From: an uncultured Prevotella sp.
Lineage (GTDB): Bacteria; Bacteroidota; Bacteroidia; Bacteroidales; Bacteroidaceae
Direction: 5' to 3'
NCBI GenBank assembly: GCA_900771975.1
Contig: CAAGPV010000095.1
Location: forward strand, 14,677 to 78,676
Length of the DNA: 64,000 nt
Numbering within the stretch: the stretch's first letter is position 1; every line of letters starts with the position of its first letter. A model generated the notes under the pieces. That model made no database searches. It was not told where the DNA came from and was given only the letters and a program-made list of their open reading frames with translations. Of the stretch, positions 53,391-60,997 are shown in pieces. The position numbers and the translations under genes were made by a program.

Positions 53391-54065
53391 TTATTTCAAA
53401 TCGTGAAAATCATCCATTACTACATCAAGATAAACGTCTGGATATCCTTCATAATCTTTAGGTTTCGACAAGAAATCCGGAAGATTTAGAACTAAAGATT
53501 TTTTTAAATGTTCTTTATCTTTGCATTTTTTCAAGTACTTTCTTTTGCGTATGTACTCTATCAAATCGTCATAATCAAGGCCCTTTTGAGATTCATCCCA
53601 AAGAAATTGAGTATATCCCTGGTCTGGAATATACAAACACTTTGTACATCCAAGAATATTGCAGAATTTTTTTATGTAGTTTCTATATTTTATTAAAACA
53701 TTAAAATAATCAGGGACATCTTTATTCCAAATACACTTTTCAAAACCAGACCATCTAAAGGGAGATTCTGTAAGATACATATCTACATGAGATGGATATA
53801 CTTGAAAAGAAGTATCATTTCCCTCATCAATACATACATCAAATAGCATCTTATAGTCATCATTGATTTGTTCCATTCTAACTAAAATGTCATGTTTTGC
53901 ATCTTCATGACACAATCTGAACATTTCAATAGTTTTGTAATCTTTGTCATCCTTTTCCACAATGACATTTGCTGAAAAACGCTCGCTTATATCTTTGGCA
54001 AAAGCTTCAGGCGAAGATATGTCTAATTTATGTTTGTATGCCAACGGAACTATGTCTATTCCCAT
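53391..54065 (-). CDS. Unknown protein on a leftward insert between direct repeats
   Basis: The 224-residue product (MGIDIVPLAYKHKLDISSPE) is rich in Lys, Asp, Tyr and Ile and has no signal peptide or membrane segment. I recognise no domain; the middle holds YRNYIKKFCNILGCTKCLYI with two Cys. It is the only leftward gene of the element, is much more AT-rich than ardA or the capsid genes, and has its own -7 box (54103-54110). The 25-bp direct repeats on both sides suggest insertion as a unit. A defence or accessory role is conceivable but not shown by the sequence. Confidence 0.7.
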   Translation of the reverse strand: MGIDIVPLAYKHKLDISSPEAFAKDISERFSANVIVEKDDKDYKTIEMFRLCHEDAKHDILVRMEQINDDYKMLFDVCIDEGNDTSFQVYPSHVDMYLTESPFRWSGFEKCIWNKDVPDYFNVLIKYRNYIKKFCNILGCTKCLYIPDQGYTQFLWDESQKGLDYDDLIEYIRKRKYLKKCKDKEHLKKSLVLNLPDFLSKPKDYEGYPDVYLDVVMDDFHDLK

Positions 54066-54102
54066 AATATTATGTTGTTTGATGATTAACTATTTTACTA
54101 CG

Positions 54103-54110
54103 CAAAGATA
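54103..54110 (-). promoter_or_regulatory. -7 box for the leftward unknown gene
   Basis: TATCTTTG followed by C on the minus strand, 37 bases before the ATG at 54065. Confidence 0.6.
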
Positions 54111-54171
54111 ACAAAAATGATGAGAATATCAGACTTCAAGATGGATTTTCTCTTCATTTTGTGGTAGATAT

Positions 54172-54197
54172 AATATATTCTCCATAAAGGAGTGTTC
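54172..54197 (+). repeat. Right copy of the 25-bp direct repeat
   Basis: AATATATTCTCC then ATAAAGGAGTGTTC. It is followed at 54209-54222 by TATCTATCTATCAA, which also occurs at 51880-51893. Confidence 0.8.
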
Positions 54198-54275
54198 CAT
54201 CTGAATAGTATCTATCTATCAAATAACAAATCTTAAACGTTCCATCCTTTGAATACAACCTACGCAAAACTATAG

Positions 54276-54283
54276 TATCTTTG
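54276..54283 (+). promoter_or_regulatory. -7 box for the 54.3-55.2 kb gene pair
   Basis: TATCTTTG, 25 bases before the ATG at 54309. Confidence 0.6.
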
Positions 54284-54308
54284 TGCTCGTAATCATTTTA
54301 TATGTTTT

Positions 54309-54833
54309 ATGAGCGACTATCACATCTATATCAAAATGCCTTCCTATCTGCGCCAGTGGTTCGTACATCGGCACAGTGGCACGGAACCAGTGCGTCTAAG
54401 AAACGGCAGCATCGAGTCTAAACTTATCAAGCTCGCTGTTGTCAAACCGCCTGTTTCTGCTATCCCTACAAGGCAACGTGAGGATGAAGTCGCCATTTGT
54501 ATTCCATATTCCAAAACTCGCGACCCTCGTATTTACAACCATATCACGGACACTGGTAAACGTGCGCTACTGGAGAACGTGAAGAACTCCTTTGATGTAG
54601 ACTGCTGGACGTTTCTGCACGACTTCGGCAAGATTGGCAAACAGCAGAAAGACCTCATCTATCTCTACATGGAGCAACGGGGTATAAAGGAGGACGGCAC
54701 TTGCTGGGACTCCATCGCGAAAATATACCAACGCTTGCGGAAGAATTATCTTACTAACCAATGCAAGCGAAAAAACAGCACGATAAAAAACGATAGCAAT
54801 AACAAGGTTGAAACTGAAGAAATAGTAGAATAA
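54309..54833 (+). CDS. Phage-like protein of unknown function
   Basis: The 174-residue product (MSDYHIYIKMPSYLRQWFVH) is basic and soluble. The C-terminal half (FLHDFGKIGKQQKDLIYLYM, SIAKIYQRLRKNYLTNQCKR) looks like a helical DNA-binding part, and the N-terminal part is unrecognised. It is translated just ahead of the next gene (2-base gap), so it may help in phage gene control or morphogenesis. I know of no function. Confidence 0.6.
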   Translation: MSDYHIYIKMPSYLRQWFVHRHSGTEPVRLRNGSIESKLIKLAVVKPPVSAIPTRQREDEVAICIPYSKTRDPRIYNHITDTGKRALLENVKNSFDVDCWTFLHDFGKIGKQQKDLIYLYMEQRGIKEDGTCWDSIAKIYQRLRKNYLTNQCKRKNSTIKNDSNNKVETEEIVE

Positions 54834-54834
54834 T

Positions 54835-55248
54835 ATGCAACGTCTTCCCGGAATCATCAATATATATTACGTGTTTGCCTCGTCGCTCATGGCAAGCATC
54901 ACACAGAAAGCGTTGGCGGATGCTCCTGTCGGAGTGTTCGCTGACACTTTCTTCATTCCGCATATCGGGGACGCAATTTGTGAAATGGAGACGCAGTTTG
55001 ACAATAACGACACCTTGGAAAAGGTGAAACTTTCTTTCTCTACTACTTCGCAGCTGCCAGCTCGTGAGCATCTTGCTTTCGTCATCCAAACGGTGGATGG
55101 AAAGCAGTATCTTATCGGCACGGCTGACAAACCTTATCCTATCATCAAAGTGGGCGACTCCACGGGCAAAGTAGATGGTGATTCGGCTGCTACGAAATAC
55201 ACCATATCTTATACAAATAAAGTGGCACTGGTGCCATGCACGGCGTGA
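54835..55248 (+). CDS. Phage-like protein of unknown function, partner of the preceding gene
   Basis: The 137-residue product has an N-terminal segment up to MASITQKALADAPVGVFADT, a possible alternative start at 54889, then beta-rich segments (LEKVKLSFSTTSQLPAREHL, AFVIQTVDGKQYLIGTAD) ending in KVALVPCTA. The Gly/Asp/Thr-rich character fits a small phage structural protein such as a head-tail or decoration protein, but this is only a compositional argument. It starts 2 bases after the previous stop. A weak hairpin with a T run covers its stop. Confidence 0.55.
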   Translation: MQRLPGIINIYYVFASSLMASITQKALADAPVGVFADTFFIPHIGDAICEMETQFDNNDTLEKVKLSFSTTSQLPAREHLAFVIQTVDGKQYLIGTADKPYPIIKVGDSTGKVDGDSAATKYTISYTNKVALVPCTA

Positions 55249-55256
55249 TGAGCGCC
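55242..55256 (+). terminator. Weak hairpin with T run after the small phage genes
   Basis: GGCG/CGCC around the stop codon of the 54835 gene, then TTTTTT. The stem is short, so confidence is low. Confidence 0.4.
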
Positions 55257-55491
55257 TTTTTTCATGCCTTTTTGTAACATTTTGTATGCAGTTGAAACAT
55301 TGCTATAAAACTTAAAACGCTGATAATCAACGTTTTCTTTCTTTGTTTACAATGTTACAAAAGATACAGCCGAAATCGGTTGAGTTTTTGAAAACGATAA
55401 AAAAATAATTCTCAACTCAATAATTTCCAATCGGCACCAGCCGACAATTCAAAACCCTTTTTCTGTCTTTCTACCACTATATATAACAATG

Positions 55492-55499
55492 TATCTTTG
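55492..55499 (+). promoter_or_regulatory. -7 box for the capsid operon
   Basis: TATCTTTG followed by C, 17 bases before the protease ATG at 55517. It probably drives the long morphogenesis operon. Confidence 0.6.
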
Positions 55500-55516
55500 C
55501 CTAAAAATGAAACATC

Positions 55517-56581
55517 ATGACAAAGACAAAATACAATCTCCATCTTAAAGGCTACGTCGGTGGTTGGGACTTCGATTCTGACTACGTCGATTTCGTCCTT
55601 AACAAGAACACCGACAAGGAGGTTGCTGTTCTCATCGACTCTCTCGGCGGACAGCTCAACACCGCTCTCTCTATATCATCTGCATTCAGGCGACACGGCA
55701 ATGTTCACGTCCACTTTGTGGGCATGAACGCCAGTGCCGCTACCATCGCCTCAATGGGTGCAAAGCGTATCACCATGGATCACTCGGCTATGTATCTCGT
55801 GCACCAGTGCTCACAGTCGTTCTTCGAGTGGGGCAGCTTGAACGCCACGGATATGCAGAATCTCATCGACAATCTGGAAAAGCAGAAGTCTGACCTTAAC
55901 AAGCTGGATGCCAACGTCGCAGAGATGTATGCCGGACGATGCAAGAAGAAATCTGCCGACTTGCTGAAACTCATGAAAATGGGTGGATGGCTGACGGCAC
56001 AGGAGGCACTGGCTTGGGGCTTCGTTGATGAACTCACGGAGTTTGATGATGAGTCGGCTCCAGTTCTTACGGAGGCTATTGCTGCGGACTTTACCGCTCA
56101 CGGCATACCGCTTCCTAAGATGCTGACCGACACGAAGTCGGAGGACATCACGGCGTTCAGACGATTCCTGCAGGCTTGTGCCTCTGTTTTCCACTCGCAA
56201 GAAAAACCCAATAAAATTGTTCCAACCATATCTTCTGAAGAAAAAATGAAAAAGACCTATTCTAACATTTGCAAGACTCTCGCTTGCGACTCGCTGGAAG
56301 CTAACGACGACAAGGTTACGCTTACCACGGCACAACTCGACTCTATCGAGGCGGACATCACAGCGAAGTACAAGGAAATCACCAATCTTTCGGCTGACGT
56401 TGACCGTCTGACTAAGGCTAACAGCGATTTGGAGGAGAAACTGAAAAAGCTCCCTGCTGACACTACAAACACGATTGTTGATGACAAGAAGGACGGTGGC
56501 ACCAACACCGAAAAGTCTGAAATCGAGAAGTTCTACGACACCACCAACTCGGCTCAGGCTCTCTTTGACTCATTACCATAA
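55517..56581 (+). CDS. ClpP-like head maturation protease fused to a scaffold-like domain
   Basis: Residues 1-190 are a ClpP/S14-type phage protease. The catalytic Ser73 lies in GMNASAATIASMGA, His96 in MYLVHQCSQ, and the Asp is probably in the KLDANVAEMYAG region. WLTAQEALAWGFVDE is the usual handle-end motif. Residues 244-354 form a separate helical/coiled-coil part (DVDRLTKANSDLEEKLKKLP), as in capsid scaffolds. An in-frame ATG at 56246 with an A-rich leader could start a free scaffold from the same gene. The protease processes the scaffold and capsid protein encoded next. Confidence 0.85.
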   Translation: MTKTKYNLHLKGYVGGWDFDSDYVDFVLNKNTDKEVAVLIDSLGGQLNTALSISSAFRRHGNVHVHFVGMNASAATIASMGAKRITMDHSAMYLVHQCSQSFFEWGSLNATDMQNLIDNLEKQKSDLNKLDANVAEMYAGRCKKKSADLLKLMKMGGWLTAQEALAWGFVDELTEFDDESAPVLTEAIAADFTAHGIPLPKMLTDTKSEDITAFRRFLQACASVFHSQEKPNKIVPTISSEEKMKKTYSNICKTLACDSLEANDDKVTLTTAQLDSIEADITAKYKEITNLSADVDRLTKANSDLEEKLKKLPADTTNTIVDDKKDGGTNTEKSEIEKFYDTTNSAQALFDSLP

Positions 56582-56614
56582 CAACTCACAAATCATAATT
56601 CAAAACTCCCAATC

Positions 56615-57577
56615 ATGGCAGGAAAACTACAATTTACCCTACAAGAATACAAGGATGCTGCTCGAAAGTGGCGTTCTGACTTCCTTCGTCTGCCGATTAT
56701 CGGCTGCGACGAGACTCTTAAGTTTATGACCGGTCGCCCTGGCATCCGCTACAAGGAGAGTGTGGGCACGCTCAACGCTTCGGCACAGTTCGCTCCTTAC
56801 TCGCCAACTCGCTCGGAGGACGTGAACTTGCAGCTGGACTTCCGAACTCTTGAAACTTTCTTCGGTTCGGTGGTCGCGAAGTTCGAGCCTAACTCGGCTA
56901 TCTCTACGCTCCTCGGCACGGGTGCCACTAAGGGCGACGGACAGAAATCTGTGCCTACGGCTCGCGAGGTGCTTGGACTTATCGCCAAGTCGCTCTCCGA
57001 AAAGCTCAATGATGCTATCTGGAGCGGTGTGCGCAACGCAAGCGGTACTACCACCCAGGATCTTTTCGATGGCTTCGACACCATCACAAAGAAGGAGGTT
57101 ACTTCTGGTGCTCTCGCTAAGGAGAATGGCAATTACCTCAAACTGACGGATGCCATCACCTCTGCCAACGCCGTTGACGTGGCTAAGGAAATCCTCTTCT
57201 CGCTCGACCCACGCTTGCGCTCGCAGACTCTTTTCATGTACTGCTCGCAGGACTTCGTGGATAAGTATAACGAGGGTTATCTTCTCACACACAGCGGTAT
57301 TCCATACAACACGCAATACAATCAGCCTACTGTCGAGGGTTCTAACGGCAAACTTATCTTCTGTCCGCTTGCTAACAAGACGGACTCGAAGTATATCCAC
57401 ATCTCACCAAAGATCAATATGCTTTATGGATATGACCAGATGGGCGACGTGGAATCTGTTGACGTTGAACGTTTCGATGCGTTCCTTCTCTCGTACATCG
57501 CCACCATGTTCTTCGGCGTACAGTTCGAGTCTATCGACAAGCGACGCCTGAAGGTCGTTGAACTGGCTGGCTTATAG
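56615..57577 (+). CDS. Major capsid protein, HK97-type
   Basis: The 320-residue product begins MAGKLQFTLQEYKDAARKWR, then has RPGIRYKESVGTLNAS and LDFRTLETFFGSVVAKFEP. The long E-loop/P-domain-like middle includes LSEKLNDAIWSGVRNASGTT, and the end is IDKRRLKVVELAGL. The size, soluble beta/alpha mix and position directly after the protease-scaffold gene (33-base gap) support the major capsid protein. No catalytic motif is seen. The HK97 fold is inferred from context and length, not proved. Confidence 0.75.
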   Translation: MAGKLQFTLQEYKDAARKWRSDFLRLPIIGCDETLKFMTGRPGIRYKESVGTLNASAQFAPYSPTRSEDVNLQLDFRTLETFFGSVVAKFEPNSAISTLLGTGATKGDGQKSVPTAREVLGLIAKSLSEKLNDAIWSGVRNASGTTTQDLFDGFDTITKKEVTSGALAKENGNYLKLTDAITSANAVDVAKEILFSLDPRLRSQTLFMYCSQDFVDKYNEGYLLTHSGIPYNTQYNQPTVEGSNGKLIFCPLANKTDSKYIHISPKINMLYGYDQMGDVESVDVERFDAFLLSYIATMFFGVQFESIDKRRLKVVELAGL

Positions 57578-57600
57578 TCTAACTCTTAACAATAGTAATT

Positions 57601-58167
57601 ATGGCAGCATCTAATACAGACGTACAAAAATCTCTTGCATGGGCGATGGGCACACCGGAACTTCCTGGTGTGCGTCGCCGTGTGTATTATACATCCAAGA
57701 ATGATATTCTTGTTTGGCCTAAACTTCCTCATAACGAGGTCGGACGTGTCACTTCTTCTGTCTACGACGGCTCCTTCACGTTGAAGGAAAACGCTGTATG
57801 GAAATACATCGACATCCTTCCTGAGAAGTCGCAGCTCACAAGTGAGGCACAGGGTGAACTGCCGTCACAGACGCAGCTCAACAAACTCGTGGCGGTTCAT
57901 CCGTCGGTAAGCGAAGCGGCATCGGCTGCAGCTGCTTACCTCAATAACAACGACAACGTCTTCATCGTCGAGGACATGAAGGGCAAGCACCGTGTCGTGG
58001 GTTGTGACAAGTGGACTACCAAGACCACAGTCACGCAGGATCTCGGTCAGGGTGCCACTGGCACCACCGGCACCACTATCAACGTGGAGGCATCGGACGA
58101 GTGTCCGGCTCCGTTCTATACTGGCACTATCACCACTGAGGACGGCGACATTGATTGCGCAGCGTAA
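57601..58167 (+). CDS. Phage structural protein (tail tube or head decoration candidate)
   Basis: The 188-residue product has beta-rich and Thr/Gly/Asp-rich segments (VTQDLGQGATGTTGTTINV) and an Ala-rich segment (VSEAASAAAAYLNNNDNVF). The N-terminal part RRVYYTSKNDILVWPKLP recalls tail-tube or completion proteins, but I cannot assign it. It follows the capsid gene by 23 bases and precedes an enzyme gene. Confidence 0.5.
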   Translation: MAASNTDVQKSLAWAMGTPELPGVRRRVYYTSKNDILVWPKLPHNEVGRVTSSVYDGSFTLKENAVWKYIDILPEKSQLTSEAQGELPSQTQLNKLVAVHPSVSEAASAAAAYLNNNDNVFIVEDMKGKHRVVGCDKWTTKTTVTQDLGQGATGTTGTTINVEASDECPAPFYTGTITTEDGDIDCAA

Positions 58168-58197
58168 CGGCGAGTAAAGTTATAATCATAGTTGACC

Positions 58198-58845
58198 ATG
58201 GACAAGCGGACTCCGATAGACATGCAGGAATTCTTGAATGACATTTCCGTGCCGGACTTATCGGGTCCGCTTGATCTGTTCTCAAAGGATGCTACGTATG
58301 AACAGAAGGATATCTTCGCCATTGAGAAACGCAAGGCGTGGGATAAATCGGTTGAAGCGCGGTGCGACTTCACCCGACGCGTCCGGCTTACCCGACGGGC
58401 GGACACGTTCTTCATCTCTCTATGGCAGAAGTCGCTGTATGGCAGAACGCTGACGGATATCAAGGGCGACGATAGTATGGTGGCGTTCTTCGCTGATAGC
58501 ATCTCGCCACTGATACGTGACATCCTCGGTGAGGAGTTGAACACGGGGGCGTGGTGTATTGTCACCACTCCCAAACGTCGCCATCTCGTCAAGAACTTCG
58601 CCACTCGTATCAGCGAAATGATTGCTTCCCAACTGAACATCCCGTTCTACGAGGATGTTGCTCTCTGCCATTCCAAGCAGCGTATCGGGGCGGTGTTTAC
58701 CATGAACAATCTCCCCAAAGAGCCTAACTGCATCGTCTTCGACGACTTCGTTACTACAGGCTCTACGCTGAAGGCTATGCGCAATGTGCTTACCGAACAT
58801 CACAAGAATTGTGTGTTCTTCACTGGTATTAATAACAAATTGTGA
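58198..58845 (+). CDS. Phosphoribosyltransferase-fold protein in the morphogenesis operon
   Basis: From ATG 58198 the product has 215 residues. CIVFDDFVTTGSTLKAM near residues 179-195 is the PRPP-binding signature of type I phosphoribosyltransferases (acidic pair then TTGST). The upstream part (TPKRRHLVKNFATRISEMI, FYEDVALCHSKQRIGAVFTM) fits a ComFC/Apt-like fold. Such enzymes salvage bases or nucleotides or act on RNA ends. A TTG at 58192 is in frame but less likely. Its place between structural and packaging genes is unusual. Confidence 0.75.
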   Translation: MDKRTPIDMQEFLNDISVPDLSGPLDLFSKDATYEQKDIFAIEKRKAWDKSVEARCDFTRRVRLTRRADTFFISLWQKSLYGRTLTDIKGDDSMVAFFADSISPLIRDILGEELNTGAWCIVTTPKRRHLVKNFATRISEMIASQLNIPFYEDVALCHSKQRIGAVFTMNNLPKEPNCIVFDDFVTTGSTLKAMRNVLTEHHKNCVFFTGINNKL

Positions 58846-58883
58846 GCAAACGGTTCTCTCACAACTCTCATAACTCTAATTAT

Positions 58884-59549
58884 ATGAATAATCTGACTGA
58901 CAAACTCCAGCAATGGCTCGACACGCCATCTGCTGAGCGTGACTGGAACGAGGGTGCAATCCTTCTTCTCCAACTCACCAATAACACCATAATGTATCAT
59001 AATCTCAGCATCAATCCCAAAGGCAAGGCTGAGTTCATCGAAGGCAAGCTACGTGCCTTCCTCAAAGCTCGCCGTGAGGTCGAAGCCCACGACGAGGTGA
59101 ACATCATGCAGGAGCAAGTGGATGCTATCGTGGCAAGTCGAACAGAGTTCAAGGAACACAACGAAGCGAAGGACTTTAAGGCTGGCAAGCGTGCGGATCA
59201 CGACTCGCTGCCTGAGGATATCCAGGCGCTCTATGTCGAGAACCTTGATATTACTCACCGTATGCGAGAACTCCATCTACGCCTACGCTTGTTGTCGGAC
59301 TCTACTAAGCAGGTGCCAGCTGCAGAACGCAAGCCGTTACTCGACGAGTTTATAAATCTCGATAAAAAGTTGCACGCAAATTGGGACACTTATGACCATT
59401 ATGTGACAAAGGCAGAAAATGCAGCAAATACCGAAACCAAAGAAAGCGAAGAGGAGCAGACTAAGGAACCAGAAATTGGTCAGTCGCCAACTGACCAATT
59501 AACTGAGCAGCCTGACAAGCCGAAGTCCAAGTCTAAATCCAAGAAGTAG
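58884..59549 (+). CDS. Element-specific protein of unknown function, Glu/Lys-rich tail
   Basis: From ATG 58884 the product has 221 residues. An alpha-helical core (NNLTDKLQQWLDTPSAER, KLRAFLKARREVEAHDEVN, ITHRMRELHLRLRLLSD) is followed by a low-complexity Lys/Glu/Ser tail (PKSKSKSKK). No enzyme motif is visible. A GTG start at 58842 is possible, but it would overlap the phosphoribosyltransferase end. Its stop overlaps the next GTG start, so translation is coupled. Confidence 0.6.
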   Translation: MNNLTDKLQQWLDTPSAERDWNEGAILLLQLTNNTIMYHNLSINPKGKAEFIEGKLRAFLKARREVEAHDEVNIMQEQVDAIVASRTEFKEHNEAKDFKAGKRADHDSLPEDIQALYVENLDITHRMRELHLRLRLLSDSTKQVPAAERKPLLDEFINLDKKLHANWDTYDHYVTKAENAANTETKESEEEQTKEPEIGQSPTDQLTEQPDKPKSKSKSKK

Positions 59550-60082
59550 TGAAGCGCAACATCAACATAGATGACATCCTAAAACCACTCTCAGAATGTC
59601 CACACCAGGCGTATCTCTCCAATGCTCTTCAGGTGGCGGACGTCTTAGAGTGGATTTTGGGACAGGTCGGCAAAGCGGAGATTTGGCAGACTTCGTTCTC
59701 AATCTCCGAGGAGTTCCTACGCCGTCTCTTCTTCATCGAGAAGTCCGGCAACATTTCTGCCTTTAATCTTGTTCTCGACCATAAGGCTACGAACAAAACG
59801 TTGAAGCTATGGGCATTCATCACACAGACGATGAAACGCGCCTATCTTGCTGACAACCATTCCAAAATCCTTCTCGTGCAAGCGGAATCCGGTGAACAGA
59901 TTAGTGTCGTCACCTCGCAAAACCTAACGCGAGGCAACCGCCATGAATCCACGTTCATTTCCACTTCGCCCGACATCTTCACCACTCTTCATGCGTCCGT
60001 CATGGATCTTATAAAGAACCATTCCGTTCCTCTAACCGACCTTTTCCAACAGCGCATCAACGCTGCTGGTGCAAACAATTAA
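59549..60082 (+). CDS. Half-length PLD-superfamily protein
   Basis: The start is GTG at 59549, overlapping the previous stop by one base. The 177-residue product shows ADNHSKILLVQAESG (His104, Lys106 of an HxK motif) and VVTSQNLTRGNRHEST (Ser123, Asn125, Glu133), the residue order of one phospholipase-D half-site, though wider spaced than the canonical HKD motif. PLD half-enzymes work as dimers and cut DNA or phosphodiesters. In this place it could process phage DNA ends, but the canonical Asp is not seen and activity is unproved. Confidence 0.6.
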   Translation: MKRNINIDDILKPLSECPHQAYLSNALQVADVLEWILGQVGKAEIWQTSFSISEEFLRRLFFIEKSGNISAFNLVLDHKATNKTLKLWAFITQTMKRAYLADNHSKILLVQAESGEQISVVTSQNLTRGNRHESTFISTSPDIFTTLHASVMDLIKNHSVPLTDLFQQRINAAGANN

Positions 60083-60085
60083 AAT

Positions 60086-60361
60086 ATGGTATATTCAGAA
60101 GAAACTCTTACGCAGATTGAGCAGTATGCTTCAATCTACCTAAAAATAAGCGATATGGCTGTCATTCTTGGCGTACCTCCTGAGACACTACGCCGTGACA
60201 TCGCTGACCGAAGTACGCCAGTTTCGCAGCGTTACCACCGTGGCAAGGCTGCTTCTCGTGTCAAGCTGTTGCATCAGGAGATGCAGCTTGCCTACGTCGG
60301 CTCTCCTCTCGCTCTTGAAAACACTCGTAACAACCTCCTCGATATGGAGGATGATGAATAA
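60086..60361 (+). CDS. Small helix-turn-helix protein, possible packaging factor
   Basis: The 91-residue product has an HTH-like helix pair (IYLKISDMAVILGVPPETLR) and a basic middle (HRGKAASRVKLLHQEM). It ends in an acidic NLLDMEDDE. It is 3 bases after the PLD-half gene and 15 bases before the next packaging gene. It may be a DNA-recognition partner for the terminase; it is too short to be assigned alone. Confidence 0.5.
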   Translation: MVYSEETLTQIEQYASIYLKISDMAVILGVPPETLRRDIADRSTPVSQRYHRGKAASRVKLLHQEMQLAYVGSPLALENTRNNLLDMEDDE

Positions 60362-60376
60362 TTAAAAATTCTCTTC

Positions 60377-60997
60377 ATGTCACAATTAAGCATCATCGAT
60401 ATCGCCAAGCAGGACCTTTACACCTCCCAATCGGAATTGGAAGGCAAATATCCTGTTCCCCAAATCGAACATCTTCTTCGATTAAGGGACATGGTCACAT
60501 GGTCAATCGCCAACCCTGACATGAAGGATCGTCAGTTTGTCGATGAGCTGCGCAGTCGCTACGGACTGTCGCAAGTCACGGCGTATGCAGACTTGAAAAT
60601 CGTAAAGGCGCTGCTCCCGAACCTATCTGAGTGTACGCGCGATTTCCACCGTTGGCGGTATAACGAGATGATTATGGAAACGTACCAGATGGCGAAGAAG
60701 CGTAAGGACACGAAGACGATGGAGAAAGCGGCTACTTCTTATGCGAAGTTCAACCGCATTGACATCGAAGACGAGCAATCTGTGCCGTATCACATGATTG
60801 TCGTCCAACCGTTCTTCCCGACTACGGACCCTCGTGTTGTGGGTATCACGCCAGTTCCGAACATCGACGACCGCATCCGAAAGCTCACCCAGGAACTTAC
60901 CTCTTCGCATCCGGACACGGAGAATATCGAATACGAACAAGCGGATCTTGTGCTTGATGACATCTTTAAGCCTGAAGACAATGACGAACAAAGTTGA
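60377..60997 (+). CDS. Terminase small-subunit-like protein
   Basis: The 206-residue product has an N-terminal helical part (DIAKQDLYTSQSELEGKYPV, EHLLRLRDMVTWSIANPDMK) and the HTH-like RSRYGLSQVTAYADLKIVKA. A basic helical middle (MAKKRKDTKTMEKAATSYAK) and an acidic C-terminus (LVLDDIFKPEDNDEQS) complete it. The last 17 bases overlap the large terminase. The position and HTH/oligomer-like layout suggest the small terminase subunit, which recognises the packaging site. Sequence families of TerS are too diverse for a firmer call. Confidence 0.6.
   Translation: MSQLSIIDIAKQDLYTSQSELEGKYPVPQIEHLLRLRDMVTWSIANPDMKDRQFVDELRSRYGLSQVTAYADLKIVKALLPNLSECTRDFHRWRYNEMIMETYQMAKKRKDTKTMEKAATSYAKFNRIDIEDEQSVPYHMIVVQPFFPTTDPRVVGITPVPNIDDRIRKLTQELTSSHPDTENIEYEQADLVLDDIFKPEDNDEQS

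Noticed and set aside
60798..60980. 61-codon extension of the terminase large subunit
   Set aside because: It overlaps the preceding gene out of frame, and its Arg/Ser-rich residues look like a shadow; the ATG at 60981 gives a normal terminase start.
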